DNA of 64,000 nt from Zhihengliuella flava (GCF_015751895.1 NZ_JADOTZ010000001.1:310001-374000), one strand, 5' to 3'; counted from the first letter of the stretch, positions 27,901 to 36,197 are shown. A program made the numbers and translations. Notes: generated by a model not told the origin, from the sequence alone.

Positions 27901-28951
27901 CGGCTGAGGCGAGGATTCGCCGAGCCAGAGGGACGGCACTCGCTAGGTGCTCCGGTGCTGGCACCAGCACAACGACGTCGTCCGGCTCCAGTTTGAGGTG
28001 TGCACGCACCGCGCGGACAAGGTCCCGATCGCGGCGCTGCGGGAAGTAGCGTCGCGTTTCGACGACGACGGGCGCGGCGGGGTCCACGGCAGGATCCGCA
28101 ACCGCCGGGACATTAAAACGCCTCGCGGCAACCTCAGCCGCCACCCTCACCATCGGGTCAGTCACGGCGAGGTGAACCGTCGCGGGACGATGCGTCATGA
28201 GTGCCCGCCCGAGCGCGTCGGCCACGACCTGCCACCCCAACGCGGGGCTTTCAGGCAGGGCCGGTGCCTGGTGGACAACGACGTCCGCTCCGAGCCAATC
28301 TAACCGCCGCGCGGTGTCGCTGAGAGTTTCTTCGATGAGCTCATCGGTCAGCTCCCGCTGCGCGAAGGTGCTTTGGGATGCGTCGCGGACGACGAGGACC
28401 CGGTCCGGAACCGGATGATAGGCCGGGTGCGCCCCCAGAGGTGGCAGAGCGGAAAGATCCGCTCCACCCATGGGGGCAGTCGTTGGAACTTGACGTGCGT
28501 CCGCTGCCGGCCCGTGACGTGGGGGGCGGCTACTCTGCTGCACTCCACGATCTCGGGGACCCCAGGTAGTGGAGGTGAGTCGGCGGAGAACCTTTCCAAC
28601 CTTGCCGCCGAGATGAATCAGCCGGACGGCAGGATTCTTCAGCAGTCGCGCGTGGGCGTGCTTGAAACGTTCGGCCCGTTCGGCCTGCCTGACGTACAAC
28701 TCATTGAGGCGGTCACGCCGCGCCACTGCAGCGGCCAACGTGCGGCGCACCGACGCGAGCTCATGGTTCAGGCGCGCGACTTCACGTCGCGAACTCTGCA
28801 ATTCTGCATCGGTGCTGGCCACATGGGCCAGCAGCTCCTGCGGCTCATCCGCAAACCGCTGGTACTCGCGCATGTGCGCATAACGCCGTGCGCGAGCCGC
28901 GGGGCTCGTGTCGGCGGCGGACCGTGGCGGCCTCCTCTTGCTCAACGCCAC
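24938..28951 (-). CDS. very large multidomain glycosyltransferase
   Basis: 1337 residues, one of the largest genes here. Residues about 35-110 form a coiled coil. A first GT-B-like part spans about 185-490. A CgeB/DUF3880-like part spans about 500-840 (PTIFWNKEDPVHTDRF; TSPTMFSRRVAEIAACGTPVI near 745). A C-terminal GT4-type domain spans about 1025-1335 (HDLKFADGLVHELE; DFESFHLTLADGAASGALPM). No signal peptide or membrane helix is clear. It starts 2 bases after the ABC-type gene ends, in the order permease, ATP-binding-like protein, transferase. A role in completing or capping the polymer at the exporter is possible, but this is inference. The number of active sites is uncertain. Confidence 0.82.
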   Translation of the reverse strand: MALSKRRPPRSAADTSPAARARRYAHMREYQRFADEPQELLAHVASTDAELQSSRREVARLNHELASVRRTLAAAVARRDRLNELYVRQAERAERFKHAHARLLKNPAVRLIHLGGKVGKVLRRLTSTTWGPRDRGVQQSSRPPRHGPAADARQVPTTAPMGGADLSALPPLGAHPAYHPVPDRVLVVRDASQSTFAQRELTDELIEETLSDTARRLDWLGADVVVHQAPALPESPALGWQVVADALGRALMTHRPATVHLAVTDPMVRVAAEVAARRFNVPAVADPAVDPAAPVVVETRRYFPQRRDRDLVRAVRAHLKLEPDDVVVLVPAPEHLASAVPLARRILASAGDAAAVKVILFCDTQPVADALMQELATAGLGEQTVALSRGGSGHSVHGTFDRLLSLADILLWDTAEADAPLDAVRVRAEAMGVLAVDSASVDELRRWVQDAPGRADAARRVRRHVVEKYSLQERADQLWARHRSLASGSTATRLPRLSDVRIGLIADEFTAAALAGEATLIPLTPENWGTVLEEEALDALIVESAWAGNGGAWTRGVGHYSDAESEPLRHLVLACRERLIPTIFWNKEDPVHTDRFIENALLFDVVATTDADCLPTYLQHIGEGVMVISAPFFAQPRLHHPVSAETHPARLDTEYDGEAAAPELVSYAGTYYGDRYPERSAELEMLLDAAGGDLAIYDRQLTVQNSPYRFPEHVASSVKAGLTYPATLEAYRAHAIHLNVNSVSTSPTMFSRRVAEIAACGTPVISGRGQAVTGLFGDLVPQPTSREEARELIDYWRDHPAERRRDGWRLARHVYRSHLASHRLVIMLRTAGVGVEGASLPAYQLELDHATEAVAQTVLAQTHRPQSVLVRAENKQAVGDFEAAKATLRSAGVGVIQEPDPELATAVFTCQEGGTDELLLAPTLAEDLARLWWIGQQLWPAAAPIAATVGPDVSPETDQTCGRPAIRAVDQKVPAFWFGEAPVPGDSAVELPRDLLRTEGAPSVSRSHGRPSLLIAGHDLKFADGLVHELEVAGWNVQRDAWGDHEEHDVEQSEHLLRQADVVWCEWALGNAAWYARHVEPHQRLIVRFHSQELFTPYLRDVDLSRVDRWIFVGGHVRDAACITYGLDRAATTVVPNAVAPALFDLPKNMEARFTLGLVGMVPSQKHLDRALDLLAILRAHDERFHLVVKGKLPEEYPWIMRQEDQRQYFERQFERCTSDPLLAGAVDFAGFGMDMTDFYGRIGVALSMSDFESFHLTLADGAASGALPMSLSWPGVEDIYPGEWVYDDVAAMAADLLSCADNPPLFTRRGAASREVARQFSRSVVMHSLMNELDPS

Positions 28952-28953
28952 GT

Positions 28954-29748
28954 TCAGTCCGCCCCGTGAAGAACGATCCGTCGAGGCGGGATTTGGTTCT
29001 TCCGCACCCGGTGGATGCGCCTGATCTCTGCCTCGTCCTGAGCGCGCTGGGCCTTGACGAGGGCGGCCTTCATCTTCCGCATTCGACCCGGATCGGCCTC
29101 GCCGACCAGCTGGCCGTCTTCCATCCAGAGGATCCGATCGGGACGGTTCATCAGAACACGCGCCTCCGGGGCCGTCATCACCACAGATCCGCCGCTCTCC
29201 CGAAACGCATCGAGGTGCGCTGCACCGTACTCATCATCAATGGCCTCGAAGAACGCCGAGGCCGGGTGCAGAACCATCACCGGTCGCTGCAATGCGAGGC
29301 CCATATGGAGGCGCGCCCGCTGAACCACATCCTCCTCCACATTGCCGACGGTCATGCCGAGCAGATCAGTCACATCGGCGTCGATGGCCACGGATTCGAT
29401 CATCCGCTTCAGGGCTCGGCCGCTGATTTTGTACGCCATACCCATGGACGTGAGGTTGAACCGCAGTGATTCTTGCGGATCGAACGTGTTGGCTCCGGTG
29501 AGGACGACGACGTCGTGGCGGCTAAAGACTCGACCGCTGGCGGCCCCGACGCTGCCGACGATGAGGTCAATCAGCAAGTCAACGCCGTCTTGGCGATTGC
29601 CAATGATACCGACCGTTTCGCCCGGAAAAAGTGCCACACTGAGCGGTCCGAGATGCACCTCGAGGGCAGTCTTACCGCTGCCATAAGTGTGGGTAGCGGC
29701 CACGTTGTGGAGCACGAGGTGCGGATGAATCGGCGTCTGGTCAGTCAA
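28954..29748 (-). CDS. ABC-transporter ATP-binding-like protein lacking catalytic motifs
   Basis: About 264 residues with the overall plan of a Wzt/TagH-type polysaccharide exporter ATPase. The Walker A position reads GIIGNRQDGVD (no Lys, no Ser/Thr). Walker B reads VMVLHPASAFF (no Asp-Glu). The LSGGQ site reads GNVEEDVVQRAR, and the H-loop His is replaced in VVMTAPEARVL. It therefore should not hydrolyse ATP in the usual way. The TTG at 29748, overlapping the permease stop by 8 bases and preceded by GAAAGGA, is preferred; a GTG at 29781 lacks a ribosome-binding site. It could be a pseudo-ATPase partner, an adaptor between permease and transferase, or a decaying gene, although the frame is fully open. 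Confidence 0.78.
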   Translation of the reverse strand: MTDQTPIHPHLVLHNVAATHTYGSGKTALEVHLGPLSVALFPGETVGIIGNRQDGVDLLIDLIVGSVGAASGRVFSRHDVVVLTGANTFDPQESLRFNLTSMGMAYKISGRALKRMIESVAIDADVTDLLGMTVGNVEEDVVQRARLHMGLALQRPVMVLHPASAFFEAIDDEYGAAHLDAFRESGGSVVMTAPEARVLMNRPDRILWMEDGQLVGEADPGRMRKMKAALVKAQRAQDEAEIRRIHRVRKNQIPPRRIVLHGAD

Positions 29749-30640
29749 CGCTTGCCCGGTCCTTTCGGTAGCGGCCGCCACGGTGCCAGATCAGAAATGC
29801 GCCGAGCAGAGTTGGGATCAATCCCCACAGCCCAAGCACAATCCAGCCATCGGCAGGTGGCCACGTTGCGTAGATCAAAAGATCGCGGGTCAGTTCCAAC
29901 ACCCAGCGAAGTGGATTCCAGTATGAAATGAACTCGAAAGCTGGTCCTAAATTCTCGATGCGGCTAATTTCAAACATAACGCCCGAACCGAACATCCAAG
30001 CTCGCATCGCGATACGCAGCAGGTTGTCTAAATCGGGAATGATCCCGACCCAGTGCGCTGCTAGCAAGGACATCCCAAGGTTCATGAACATCTGGAGCGG
30101 AACGATAAGCAATGCTCCAAAGGCCAATGCGGTGAACTCTTCAACGGGAGGGATCAGCACGATCAGGAGGACCAACACTAGATATCCGGGGAGACCGCTA
30201 AGCCAAACTCTCAGGTTGGAAACGATCGGGACAACGACGGGCGGGAGCCCGGCCGCATCAACGAGTTTATTATCTTTGACGTAAGACTTCGCCGCGTTCG
30301 TAACACACCGGGCGCTCATGCGGTACATGAAAATCCCGATCAAAAGGTACGCTACGAAGTTGTCAATGCCCTTGTCGAGTTGCAGGATCAACGCAAAGAG
30401 GGCGTAGTAGAGGATGCCATCCAAAATGGGGTTCAGGATGAGCCAGAGATGACCGAGAATCATCTCGCGCCCTTCACCTTGAACACTAGTACGCGCCTCG
30501 TGAAACACGAAGCTGCGGGCGTCCCAGACCTTGAGAAGGTAGTCGCTGAAAGAGGACCGTGCGCCGCGTTCGGTGAGGCCACTGACGTTAACGACGACCG
30601 GTTCCTGCTGGGGCCGAGCCGCCTGTTTGGCTTCACTCAT
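29741..30640 (-). CDS. ABC-2 type polysaccharide export permease
   Basis: 299 residues with about six membrane helices and the ABC-2 family pattern of Wzm/TagG permeases: REMILGHLWLILNPILDGILYYALF near 57-80 begins the first helical pair, with the usual amphipathic region before it. Later helices include YLVLVLLIVLIPPV and the C-terminal GWIVLGLWGLIPTLLGAFL. Such permeases carry lipid-linked O-antigen, teichoic acid or galactan across the membrane. It overlaps the upstream glycosyltransferase by 4 bases and the ATPase-like gene by 8 bases. It is the only exporter permease of this type in the window, so it is the likely route out for the polymer. Confidence 0.9.
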   Translation of the reverse strand: MSEAKQAARPQQEPVVVNVSGLTERGARSSFSDYLLKVWDARSFVFHEARTSVQGEGREMILGHLWLILNPILDGILYYALFALILQLDKGIDNFVAYLLIGIFMYRMSARCVTNAAKSYVKDNKLVDAAGLPPVVVPIVSNLRVWLSGLPGYLVLVLLIVLIPPVEEFTALAFGALLIVPLQMFMNLGMSLLAAHWVGIIPDLDNLLRIAMRAWMFGSGVMFEISRIENLGPAFEFISYWNPLRWVLELTRDLLIYATWPPADGWIVLGLWGLIPTLLGAFLIWHRGGRYRKDRASVD

Positions 30641-32400
30641 GCAGTTTCCTCTTCCACGGTCACTACCGTACTGCGACCACTCATCGCCAGCTGGTAGGCC
30701 TCGATACTGATCTGCGCGTTGCGCGGCCAGGTCCGGTGCGTGAGCACCTCCCGACGGCCGTGGCGGCCCATGCTCATGCGGAGTTCCTTGTCCTCCAGCA
30801 GCTGCCGTAGCGCCGTCGCGAGCGCCGCGGGATCCTCCGGCGGCACGGCCAAGCCGCTCTCCCCCGGCCGCACCAGTTCCGTCAGGGCGGGCAGGTCAGC
30901 CACGACGACGGGGCGTTCCGAGGCCATGGCCTCAACCGGTTTCAGCGGCGTGACCGTGCGCGTGACCTGGAAGTCCTTCCGCGGGACCACGAATACGTCC
31001 AAAGCTCGGTGCCACAGCGGAGCCTCGCGTGCTGGCACCCGCCCTCGGAAAATGGCCGCTGGCTCCAGCCCGAGCGAGATCGCGTGGGCCCTCAATCGCG
31101 GCATCGCGGCACCGTCTCCCACGATCACCAGTTCGACGTCCCGCCGCTCCGCGGCAATCTGCGCGTAGGCCGTCAGCAAATCGTCGAGACCCTCATAGTC
31201 CACCAAGGAGGAGACGGTGCCAATGTGGAGGCGATCGCTATCCAGGTGCACGGCGGCCTTAGCCTTGGCGTGTTCCAGCGGCGGCTCAAGGTACGCGCTG
31301 CCGACGCCATTGGGCAAGATGAACACCCGCTCTTCCGGCGTCCCGCTGCGAATGATGCGTTCCCGCATGGCCCGCCCCAAGGTAAACACGGCTGCCGCCG
31401 ACCGCTGAACCTCGGCCTCACGAGCGACGAACCGCTGATAGCGTTCCGTGCTGGTCGCCGTCGTGCCGTGTTTGGAGGCCCACGTATCCGCCAACTGGCC
31501 GCGCACTTCGTACACCCACGGGATGCCCAGCGCCTCCGCCACCGCTCGCACCACAAGCCCATTGACGAAGTGCGTGGTGGTGTGGAGCACGGCCGGGCGA
31601 AGCCGCAGCGCGAGGGATAGCAGCTCTTCCGCCTCGCGCTGCAGGCGCGCGTCCAGACCCGGGGGCACGGCAGCGGCCGGGAGCCGGTGATAAACGACCC
31701 CGTCCACGGTCTCCGACTCCGGGGCATCGAGGACTCCGATCGACTCGGGATATCCGCGTCGCGTCACCGCGTGAACGTCCCACCCCTCGGCTGCCTGAGC
31801 GCCGAGCAATGACTGGGACCGATACGTGTACCCCGTGGAGGTGTAGGGCACCGAGTTAGTAAGCAGGTGGAGCACCGTGGCTTCTGCCGGCCTGTAGTCC
31901 GAGACGGCGCGGAGCCGCGGTACCCAGTCGTGGAACACGGCGCGCTCGCCCCGCATCCGTTCCAGCATGCGCCGGTGCGGGGTCTCGGCGCTCGCGAGGC
32001 GCTCGATGGCTTCCTCTAACCGGCCCTGATAGAAGTCCAAATTCGCCAGAGTGCGAGCCGTGCCCTGCCGTCCGCCAATCCGGGCGGCGAATTCGCCCGA
32101 CAGCCCCGGCAGTTGGGCGTGGAGTGCCACATCGGCAAAGTACTGTGCCCGCTTGCCGTGCGGCGCCCGTTCGAGCGCCTCGTTCAGGCGAAAGGTCAAC
32201 GTTTCGCTTTCCTCGAGCACCAAGGCGCTCAGCGCCGCCGTCCGCGAGGAGGGCCGGACACTGAGCAGGCGGTCAACGACAGCGAGGGCACCGCGCGAGA
32301 CACTGCCAGCGCGTCGATTAAAGACGCGGTAGACGAAGCCCACCGGGTCTTCGCGCCAGTTCCGGTGGATAATCGCGAGGTGCTTCAACTGTTCCTTCAT
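30637..32400 (-). CDS. GT4-family glycosyltransferase
   Basis: 587 residues. The first 180 are helical and of unknown role. The catalytic GT-B region at about 185-565 begins VLHLLTNSVPYTSTGYTYR. It has the donor-site features VGDGAAMPRLRAHA near 440 and the motif TRTVTPLKPVEAMASERPVVV near 490-510 with the family's second Glu. No membrane segment is seen. It precedes the exporter permease with a 4-base overlap and follows the repeat protein gene by 3 bases, so it is one of five genes in a tight operon. It probably adds a sugar before export; substrate unknown. Confidence 0.88.
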   Translation of the reverse strand: MKEQLKHLAIIHRNWREDPVGFVYRVFNRRAGSVSRGALAVVDRLLSVRPSSRTAALSALVLEESETLTFRLNEALERAPHGKRAQYFADVALHAQLPGLSGEFAARIGGRQGTARTLANLDFYQGRLEEAIERLASAETPHRRMLERMRGERAVFHDWVPRLRAVSDYRPAEATVLHLLTNSVPYTSTGYTYRSQSLLGAQAAEGWDVHAVTRRGYPESIGVLDAPESETVDGVVYHRLPAAAVPPGLDARLQREAEELLSLALRLRPAVLHTTTHFVNGLVVRAVAEALGIPWVYEVRGQLADTWASKHGTTATSTERYQRFVAREAEVQRSAAAVFTLGRAMRERIIRSGTPEERVFILPNGVGSAYLEPPLEHAKAKAAVHLDSDRLHIGTVSSLVDYEGLDDLLTAYAQIAAERRDVELVIVGDGAAMPRLRAHAISLGLEPAAIFRGRVPAREAPLWHRALDVFVVPRKDFQVTRTVTPLKPVEAMASERPVVVADLPALTELVRPGESGLAVPPEDPAALATALRQLLEDKELRMSMGRHGRREVLTHRTWPRNAQISIEAYQLAMSGRSTVVTVEEETA

Positions 32401-32403
32401 CCG

Positions 32404-33258
32404 TCAGTGGTGGGCTTTCTTGGGCCGGCGGATGACTTTGAGGTAGTACACGACGGCGGCGGCGAGGACACCGACGAAGACCAGGGCGTTGACCCACAGC
32501 TGATTGCTAGTGCTGGCGGCCTGCTCCACGTCGGCGACCGTCTTCGTGCCGGGTTCTGTTGCTGCGCCGGATGGTTGACTCGCGCCGGCCGCGGCGGATG
32601 ACGCGCTGGCCAAGGCCTCCTCGCTAGACCGACCGCTTGAGGGCGAGGCGTCAACGGACGCGCTCGCGGTGCTACTCCCCTCCGCACTCGACGCAGAGGT
32701 CGATACCCCGCTTGAACTGGCGGTCGCCGGGTCCGCATACAGCACCCGGCCCGTGGTGAAGCTGTAGACGTACCCCGAATCCGCCAAGGAGCCCGGCAGC
32801 ACCATGTGACCCGTCGAGGGAACGATCAGGTATCCGGTGCGTGGGTGCACGTAATAACCGGTGGCCGGGTCCACCGTGTAGCCGCCGGAGTCCTGTGGGG
32901 GGTCTAGCTGCGCTTCTTGCTGGGGCGCCGGATCGTCGTCTGTCACGGGAGCCGGCGACGCTTGGGAGGACGTCCGCGATTCTGATTCCACGGCCGTTGC
33001 TTCCGGCGTCGGGGACGGCCGAGGCGAGGGGGCGCTCGTTGACTCCGCTGAAGGCGACGGGCTGGCCAACTCGATCAGTCCGTCGCTAATGTCCGAGTCC
33101 GGCACGGTCGTGGTCCTCGCGGTCCAACCGCCCGCTCCCGGCGCGGGCTGCGGGTCAGCGTTGACGGCAGCCGACGCCGTCGTACCCCCGAAAAATCCAA
33201 CGACGACGACGGCGCCCGCCGCCGTGGCAGCGGCACAGCGTGTCATGCGTGTAGTCAC
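32404..33258 (-). CDS. secreted repeat protein with C-terminal membrane anchor
   Basis: About 284 residues. The N-terminus (MTRCAAATAAGAVVVVGFFG, ending TTASAA) is a signal peptide. Long stretches rich in Ser, Ala, Pro and Thr flank a central repeat of about 9 residues: ATGYYVHPR, TGYLIVPS, TGHMVLPG, then a degenerate TGRVLYADP. A C-terminal helix (LWVNALVFVGVLAAAVVYYL) with a basic tail would anchor it in the membrane. GTG 33258 is chosen because GGAG lies 5 bases upstream; GTG 33294 is an alternative. I do not recognise the family. As the first gene of the exporter operon it may bind or guide the polymer outside the cell; that is inference. Confidence 0.72.
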   Translation of the reverse strand: MTTRMTRCAAATAAGAVVVVGFFGGTTASAAVNADPQPAPGAGGWTARTTTVPDSDISDGLIELASPSPSAESTSAPSPRPSPTPEATAVESESRTSSQASPAPVTDDDPAPQQEAQLDPPQDSGGYTVDPATGYYVHPRTGYLIVPSTGHMVLPGSLADSGYVYSFTTGRVLYADPATASSSGVSTSASSAEGSSTASASVDASPSSGRSSEEALASASSAAAGASQPSGAATEPGTKTVADVEQAASTSNQLWVNALVFVGVLAAAVVYYLKVIRRPKKAHH

Positions 33259-33324
33259 TCGCACTCCGTTTGCTTTCCCGCCCAACAAATTCACTAATGG
33301 CCTACCCTAGCGAAACACTGCGCG

Positions 33325-34368
33325 TCATTCCCCTTGAGACTGGATATAAGACGTGAACGAGTCGTTTTTCAAGGCTTGGGAGACCGCCTGCGTGCCCGCC
33401 TCATCCAGCAGAACGATGGATTGCCCGTCGGCCGAGCGGCCCGTTCCGAGCGTCGGCAAGGTATACGTATACACGTCCGAGCTGCGGACGTTGCGGAGGC
33501 TCAGGCCCAGCTGGCCCAGCTCGAAGGCGCTGAGGTCCTCATCCACGGTCACGTAGGGCGAAAACTCGTCCACAATGTCCGCAATGCGGCCCGGGTTAGT
33601 CAGCGTCTCCTGCTTCAGGAAGCCGGCCATCACCGACTTCAGGAACAGCTGCTGGTTGGCGACTCGCGTGTAGTCGCCGTCGGAGAACGCCTTCCGCTCG
33701 CGGACGAATCGCAGGGCGCGCTCGCCGCTGAGGGTGATCGTGCCCGCCTCATAGTGTTGGGGGTCAGGAGGCGCGGTGGTGAACTCGCGGGGATTGTTGA
33801 CCTCCACGCCGCCCAGGGCGTCGGTCAGCCCCCGAAAGCCCTCGAAGTCGATAAACGCCACATGATCCACCGGGACGTCCAGCAAGGATTCGACCGTTTG
33901 CACCAGCAGTGGAACGCCGCCGAAGGCCAGGGCCGCGTTAATCTTGTGCTCGCCTTGGCCCGGGATCTCCACCCACGTGTCACGCATGATGGACATGACA
34001 TTGATGGATTCGCGATCACCTGGCACGTTGACCAGCATCATGGTGTCAGCCCGGGCCCCATTGGGAACACCGGCCAAGTCCTCGTTCTCGCCACTGCCGC
34101 CGCGCGCATCGGAACCGATGACGAGGTAGTTCACGGCGTCCTGACTTTCAGCCTGCCGTTCCGGGCGGGACTCCGTCGGGAACGCTGACTCAATCGTCTG
34201 AGACTTGGTGTCAAAGCTGTTGGCGAGCCGCCACACATACCCTGCGGCCAGGCCGCCGGCTGCCAGCACGAGGATGAGCAGCGACGCCAGAAAGACCCGG
34301 CCGGCGCGGCGCTTCTTGCGTGGGCGCTCACGGCCGCCCCCGTCGTCGTGCATTAATTGGTCAGTCAT
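33325..34368 (-). CDS. LytR-CpsA-Psr family glycopolymer ligase
   Basis: 347 residues. A short basic cytoplasmic N-terminus is followed by one membrane helix near 24-46 and an extracellular LCP domain near 78-335. LCP enzymes transfer undecaprenyl-linked wall polymers to peptidoglycan. Visible motifs are YLVIGSDARGG near 80-90, RADTMMLVNV, IMRDTWVEIPG, KINAALAFGG, and the Arg-rich RFVRERKAFSDGDYTRVANQQ region near 228-248 that holds the pyrophosphate-binding Arg residues. It flanks the exporter operon and is the natural enzyme to attach the island's polymer to the wall. GGAAGCAGGG precedes the start. Confidence 0.92.
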   Translation of the reverse strand: MTDQLMHDDGGGRERPRKKRRAGRVFLASLLILVLAAGGLAAGYVWRLANSFDTKSQTIESAFPTESRPERQAESQDAVNYLVIGSDARGGSGENEDLAGVPNGARADTMMLVNVPGDRESINVMSIMRDTWVEIPGQGEHKINAALAFGGVPLLVQTVESLLDVPVDHVAFIDFEGFRGLTDALGGVEVNNPREFTTAPPDPQHYEAGTITLSGERALRFVRERKAFSDGDYTRVANQQLFLKSVMAGFLKQETLTNPGRIADIVDEFSPYVTVDEDLSAFELGQLGLSLRNVRSSDVYTYTLPTLGTGRSADGQSIVLLDEAGTQAVSQALKNDSFTSYIQSQGE

Positions 34369-34385
34369 TCATCCCTGCTTCCTTC

Positions 34386-34407
34386 GGCCAAAACGTTGGC
34401 CATTATG
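34386..34407 (-). promoter_or_regulatory. candidate promoter and palindrome before the LCP gene
   Basis: On the minus strand CATAAT (34402-34407) is a good -10 box. Directly after it, across the expected transcript start, is the palindrome GGCCAA-AACG-TTGGCC (34386-34401). A repressor site is possible. Confidence 0.4.
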
Positions 34408-34500
34408 CCAGTGCTTTATGACCGGGAGGTGACGTCCCCTCGACCAAGCTGGCAGTTTCCCCCTCCGTCGCGGGGGGCGCGGCCCCACAGCTCCAGCTTG

Positions 34501-34506
34501 TAGGAT
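34501..34506 (+). promoter_or_regulatory. -10 box for a leaderless DUF3515 transcript
   Basis: TAGGAT ends 6 bases before the GTG at 34513. No ribosome-binding site is present, so the mRNA probably starts at the initiation codon. Confidence 0.45.
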
Positions 34507-34512
34507 ACCGGG

Positions 34513-35007
34513 GTGATGCTGGAAAACCGTCTGAAACGCACTGTGGCCGCCGGATCAATGGTCGTTGTGACCGGTCTGCTCGCCGGCTGCAGCTCCATGG
34601 TGGACGTTGAACCGGCGCCTGATGCCAATAACCCGGCCTGCGCCGACGCCATGGTGTTCCTGCCGGATACGGTCTCCGACTACGAGCGGCGCGAGACAAC
34701 GAGTCAAGCCACCGCTGCGTGGGGTGACCCCGCGGCGATCGCGCTACGCTGCGGCGTGACGCCACCGCCGAGTGCTACCACCGACGCGTGCGTCGACGCC
34801 AACGGGGTGGATTGGATCGCCCAAGAGGGCGAGGACGTCTGGACCCTCACCACCTACGGCCGAGAGCCCGCCATTGAGGTCCTCTTCGACCCGAATAAGG
34901 TCCCCTCGTCCAACGTGCTGCCGGAGTTGGCGCCCTCGGTCCAGAAGATCGAGGCACAGAGCAACTGCCTCAGCTACGAAAACTCCACCGAACTCCCGGA
35001 AAGTTAG
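34513..35007 (+). CDS. DUF3515 family lipoprotein
   Basis: 164 residues with a lipoprotein signal peptide: a basic N-terminus, VVVTGLLAGC, and lipobox Cys at residue 26. The mature part has the DUF3515 pattern with the AAWGDPAAIALRCGV segment near 68-82 and paired Cys residues. The family is common in Actinobacteria next to ddl and thiL; its function is unknown. It is convergent with ddl, whose end is 35 bases away. The GTG at 34513 and the ATG that follows it are both possible starts; the GTG sits 6 bases after a -10 box. Confidence 0.85.
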   Translation: MMLENRLKRTVAAGSMVVVTGLLAGCSSMVDVEPAPDANNPACADAMVFLPDTVSDYERRETTSQATAAWGDPAAIALRCGVTPPPSATTDACVDANGVDWIAQEGEDVWTLTTYGREPAIEVLFDPNKVPSSNVLPELAPSVQKIEAQSNCLSYENSTELPES

Positions 35008-35042
35008 ACTCCGCCCCCCTGCCGCTCGGCGCGGGGCCACGA

Positions 35043-36194
35043 CTAACGCAGGCCGGTGCGGCGCTCCAGTGCCAGCTGGATGAGCTCGTCAATCAAGTCG
35101 GGATAGCTCAGTCCGGTCTTTTCCCACATTTGCGGGTACATGCTGTGCGGAGTAAAGCCGGGAAGCGTGTTGATCTCATTGATCACCCACCGACCATCGG
35201 GCGTATAGAAAAAGTCGACCCGGGAGAGCCCCTCGGCCCCGATGGCATCAAACGCCGCCGCGGCCAGTTCACGCACGCGGTCTAGCTCGGCATCGGGCAG
35301 TGAGGCCGGGCAGCTCAGTTGCGCAGCCGCCCCGTCCACATACTTCGCCTCAAAGTCGTAGAACGTGTGGGAGCCATCCGCCACGGCGATCTCCCCGGGC
35401 AGGGTCGTCCGGGGTGCGGCAGCGCCGCGACCCTCGAGGACGCCGCACTCGATTTCCCGCCCCTCGATGCCCTGTTCGATCACCACTTTGGGGTCATGCT
35501 GACGGGCTTCCTCGACCGCGGCGCGCAGGCCCGCCGGTTCATCGACCCGCGTGATTCCCATCGAGGAGCCAGCACGGGCCGGCTTAACGAACAAGGGATA
35601 CACGAGGTGACCGGCCGACGCCAGCGCTACCTGCGGGTCGCGTCGCCACTGCTTGTCCGTGATGACGGCGTACGGCCCCACGTCGAACCCGGCCGCGGCA
35701 AAGGCAACCTTCATATGGTGCTTGTCCATCCCGATGGCGCTCGCGGCCACACCAGCACCCACATAGGGCATGTCGGCCAGTTCGAGCATGCCCTGGAGCG
35801 TGCCGTCCTCACCGAACGGCCCGTGCAGGAGCGGGAAGACGACGTCGATCCGGCCCAGGCTCTCGGCGCCGCCTCGATCCCGTTCGGCAGACGGCGTCGA
35901 CGCGGAGACCGTCAGCTCAGCGCCCCGTTCGTTGGCGGCCGCATCGAGGGACAAGTGCGCCGTCAGCCCATTGGCCGTAACCTCCGGCAGCGCCCCCGAT
36001 TCGAAGCTCCACTGCTCCGGCGTGGCTGCGACCGGCGTCCACGTTCCATCCTTGGTGATGCCCACGGCCACGACGTCGTAGGTGGCCGTGTCGATCGCGG
36101 AGAGTACGCCGGCCGCTGTCACGCAGGAAACGGAGTGTTCCGACGAGCGGCCGCCGAACAACAGGAGAACGCGCGGCAGGGAAGCGGAAGTCAT
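35043..36194 (-). CDS. ddl: D-alanine--D-alanine ligase
   Basis: Ddl joins two D-Ala for the peptidoglycan stem peptide. 383 residues, ATP-grasp fold. The N-terminal LLFGGRSSEHSVSC is near 10-23. The family signatures HGPFGEDGTLQGML near 124-137 and PARAGSSMGITRV near 207-219 are intact, as is the metal-binding end VDFFYTPDGRWVINEINTLPG-like region near 325-345. Cotranscribed after gpsA (3-base gap), in the order plsC, gpsA, ddl. Confidence 0.96.
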   Translation of the reverse strand: MTSASLPRVLLLFGGRSSEHSVSCVTAAGVLSAIDTATYDVVAVGITKDGTWTPVAATPEQWSFESGALPEVTANGLTAHLSLDAAANERGAELTVSASTPSAERDRGGAESLGRIDVVFPLLHGPFGEDGTLQGMLELADMPYVGAGVAASAIGMDKHHMKVAFAAAGFDVGPYAVITDKQWRRDPQVALASAGHLVYPLFVKPARAGSSMGITRVDEPAGLRAAVEEARQHDPKVVIEQGIEGREIECGVLEGRGAAAPRTTLPGEIAVADGSHTFYDFEAKYVDGAAAQLSCPASLPDAELDRVRELAAAAFDAIGAEGLSRVDFFYTPDGRWVINEINTLPGFTPHSMYPQMWEKTGLSYPDLIDELIQLALERRTGLR

Positions 36195-36197
36195 CGT

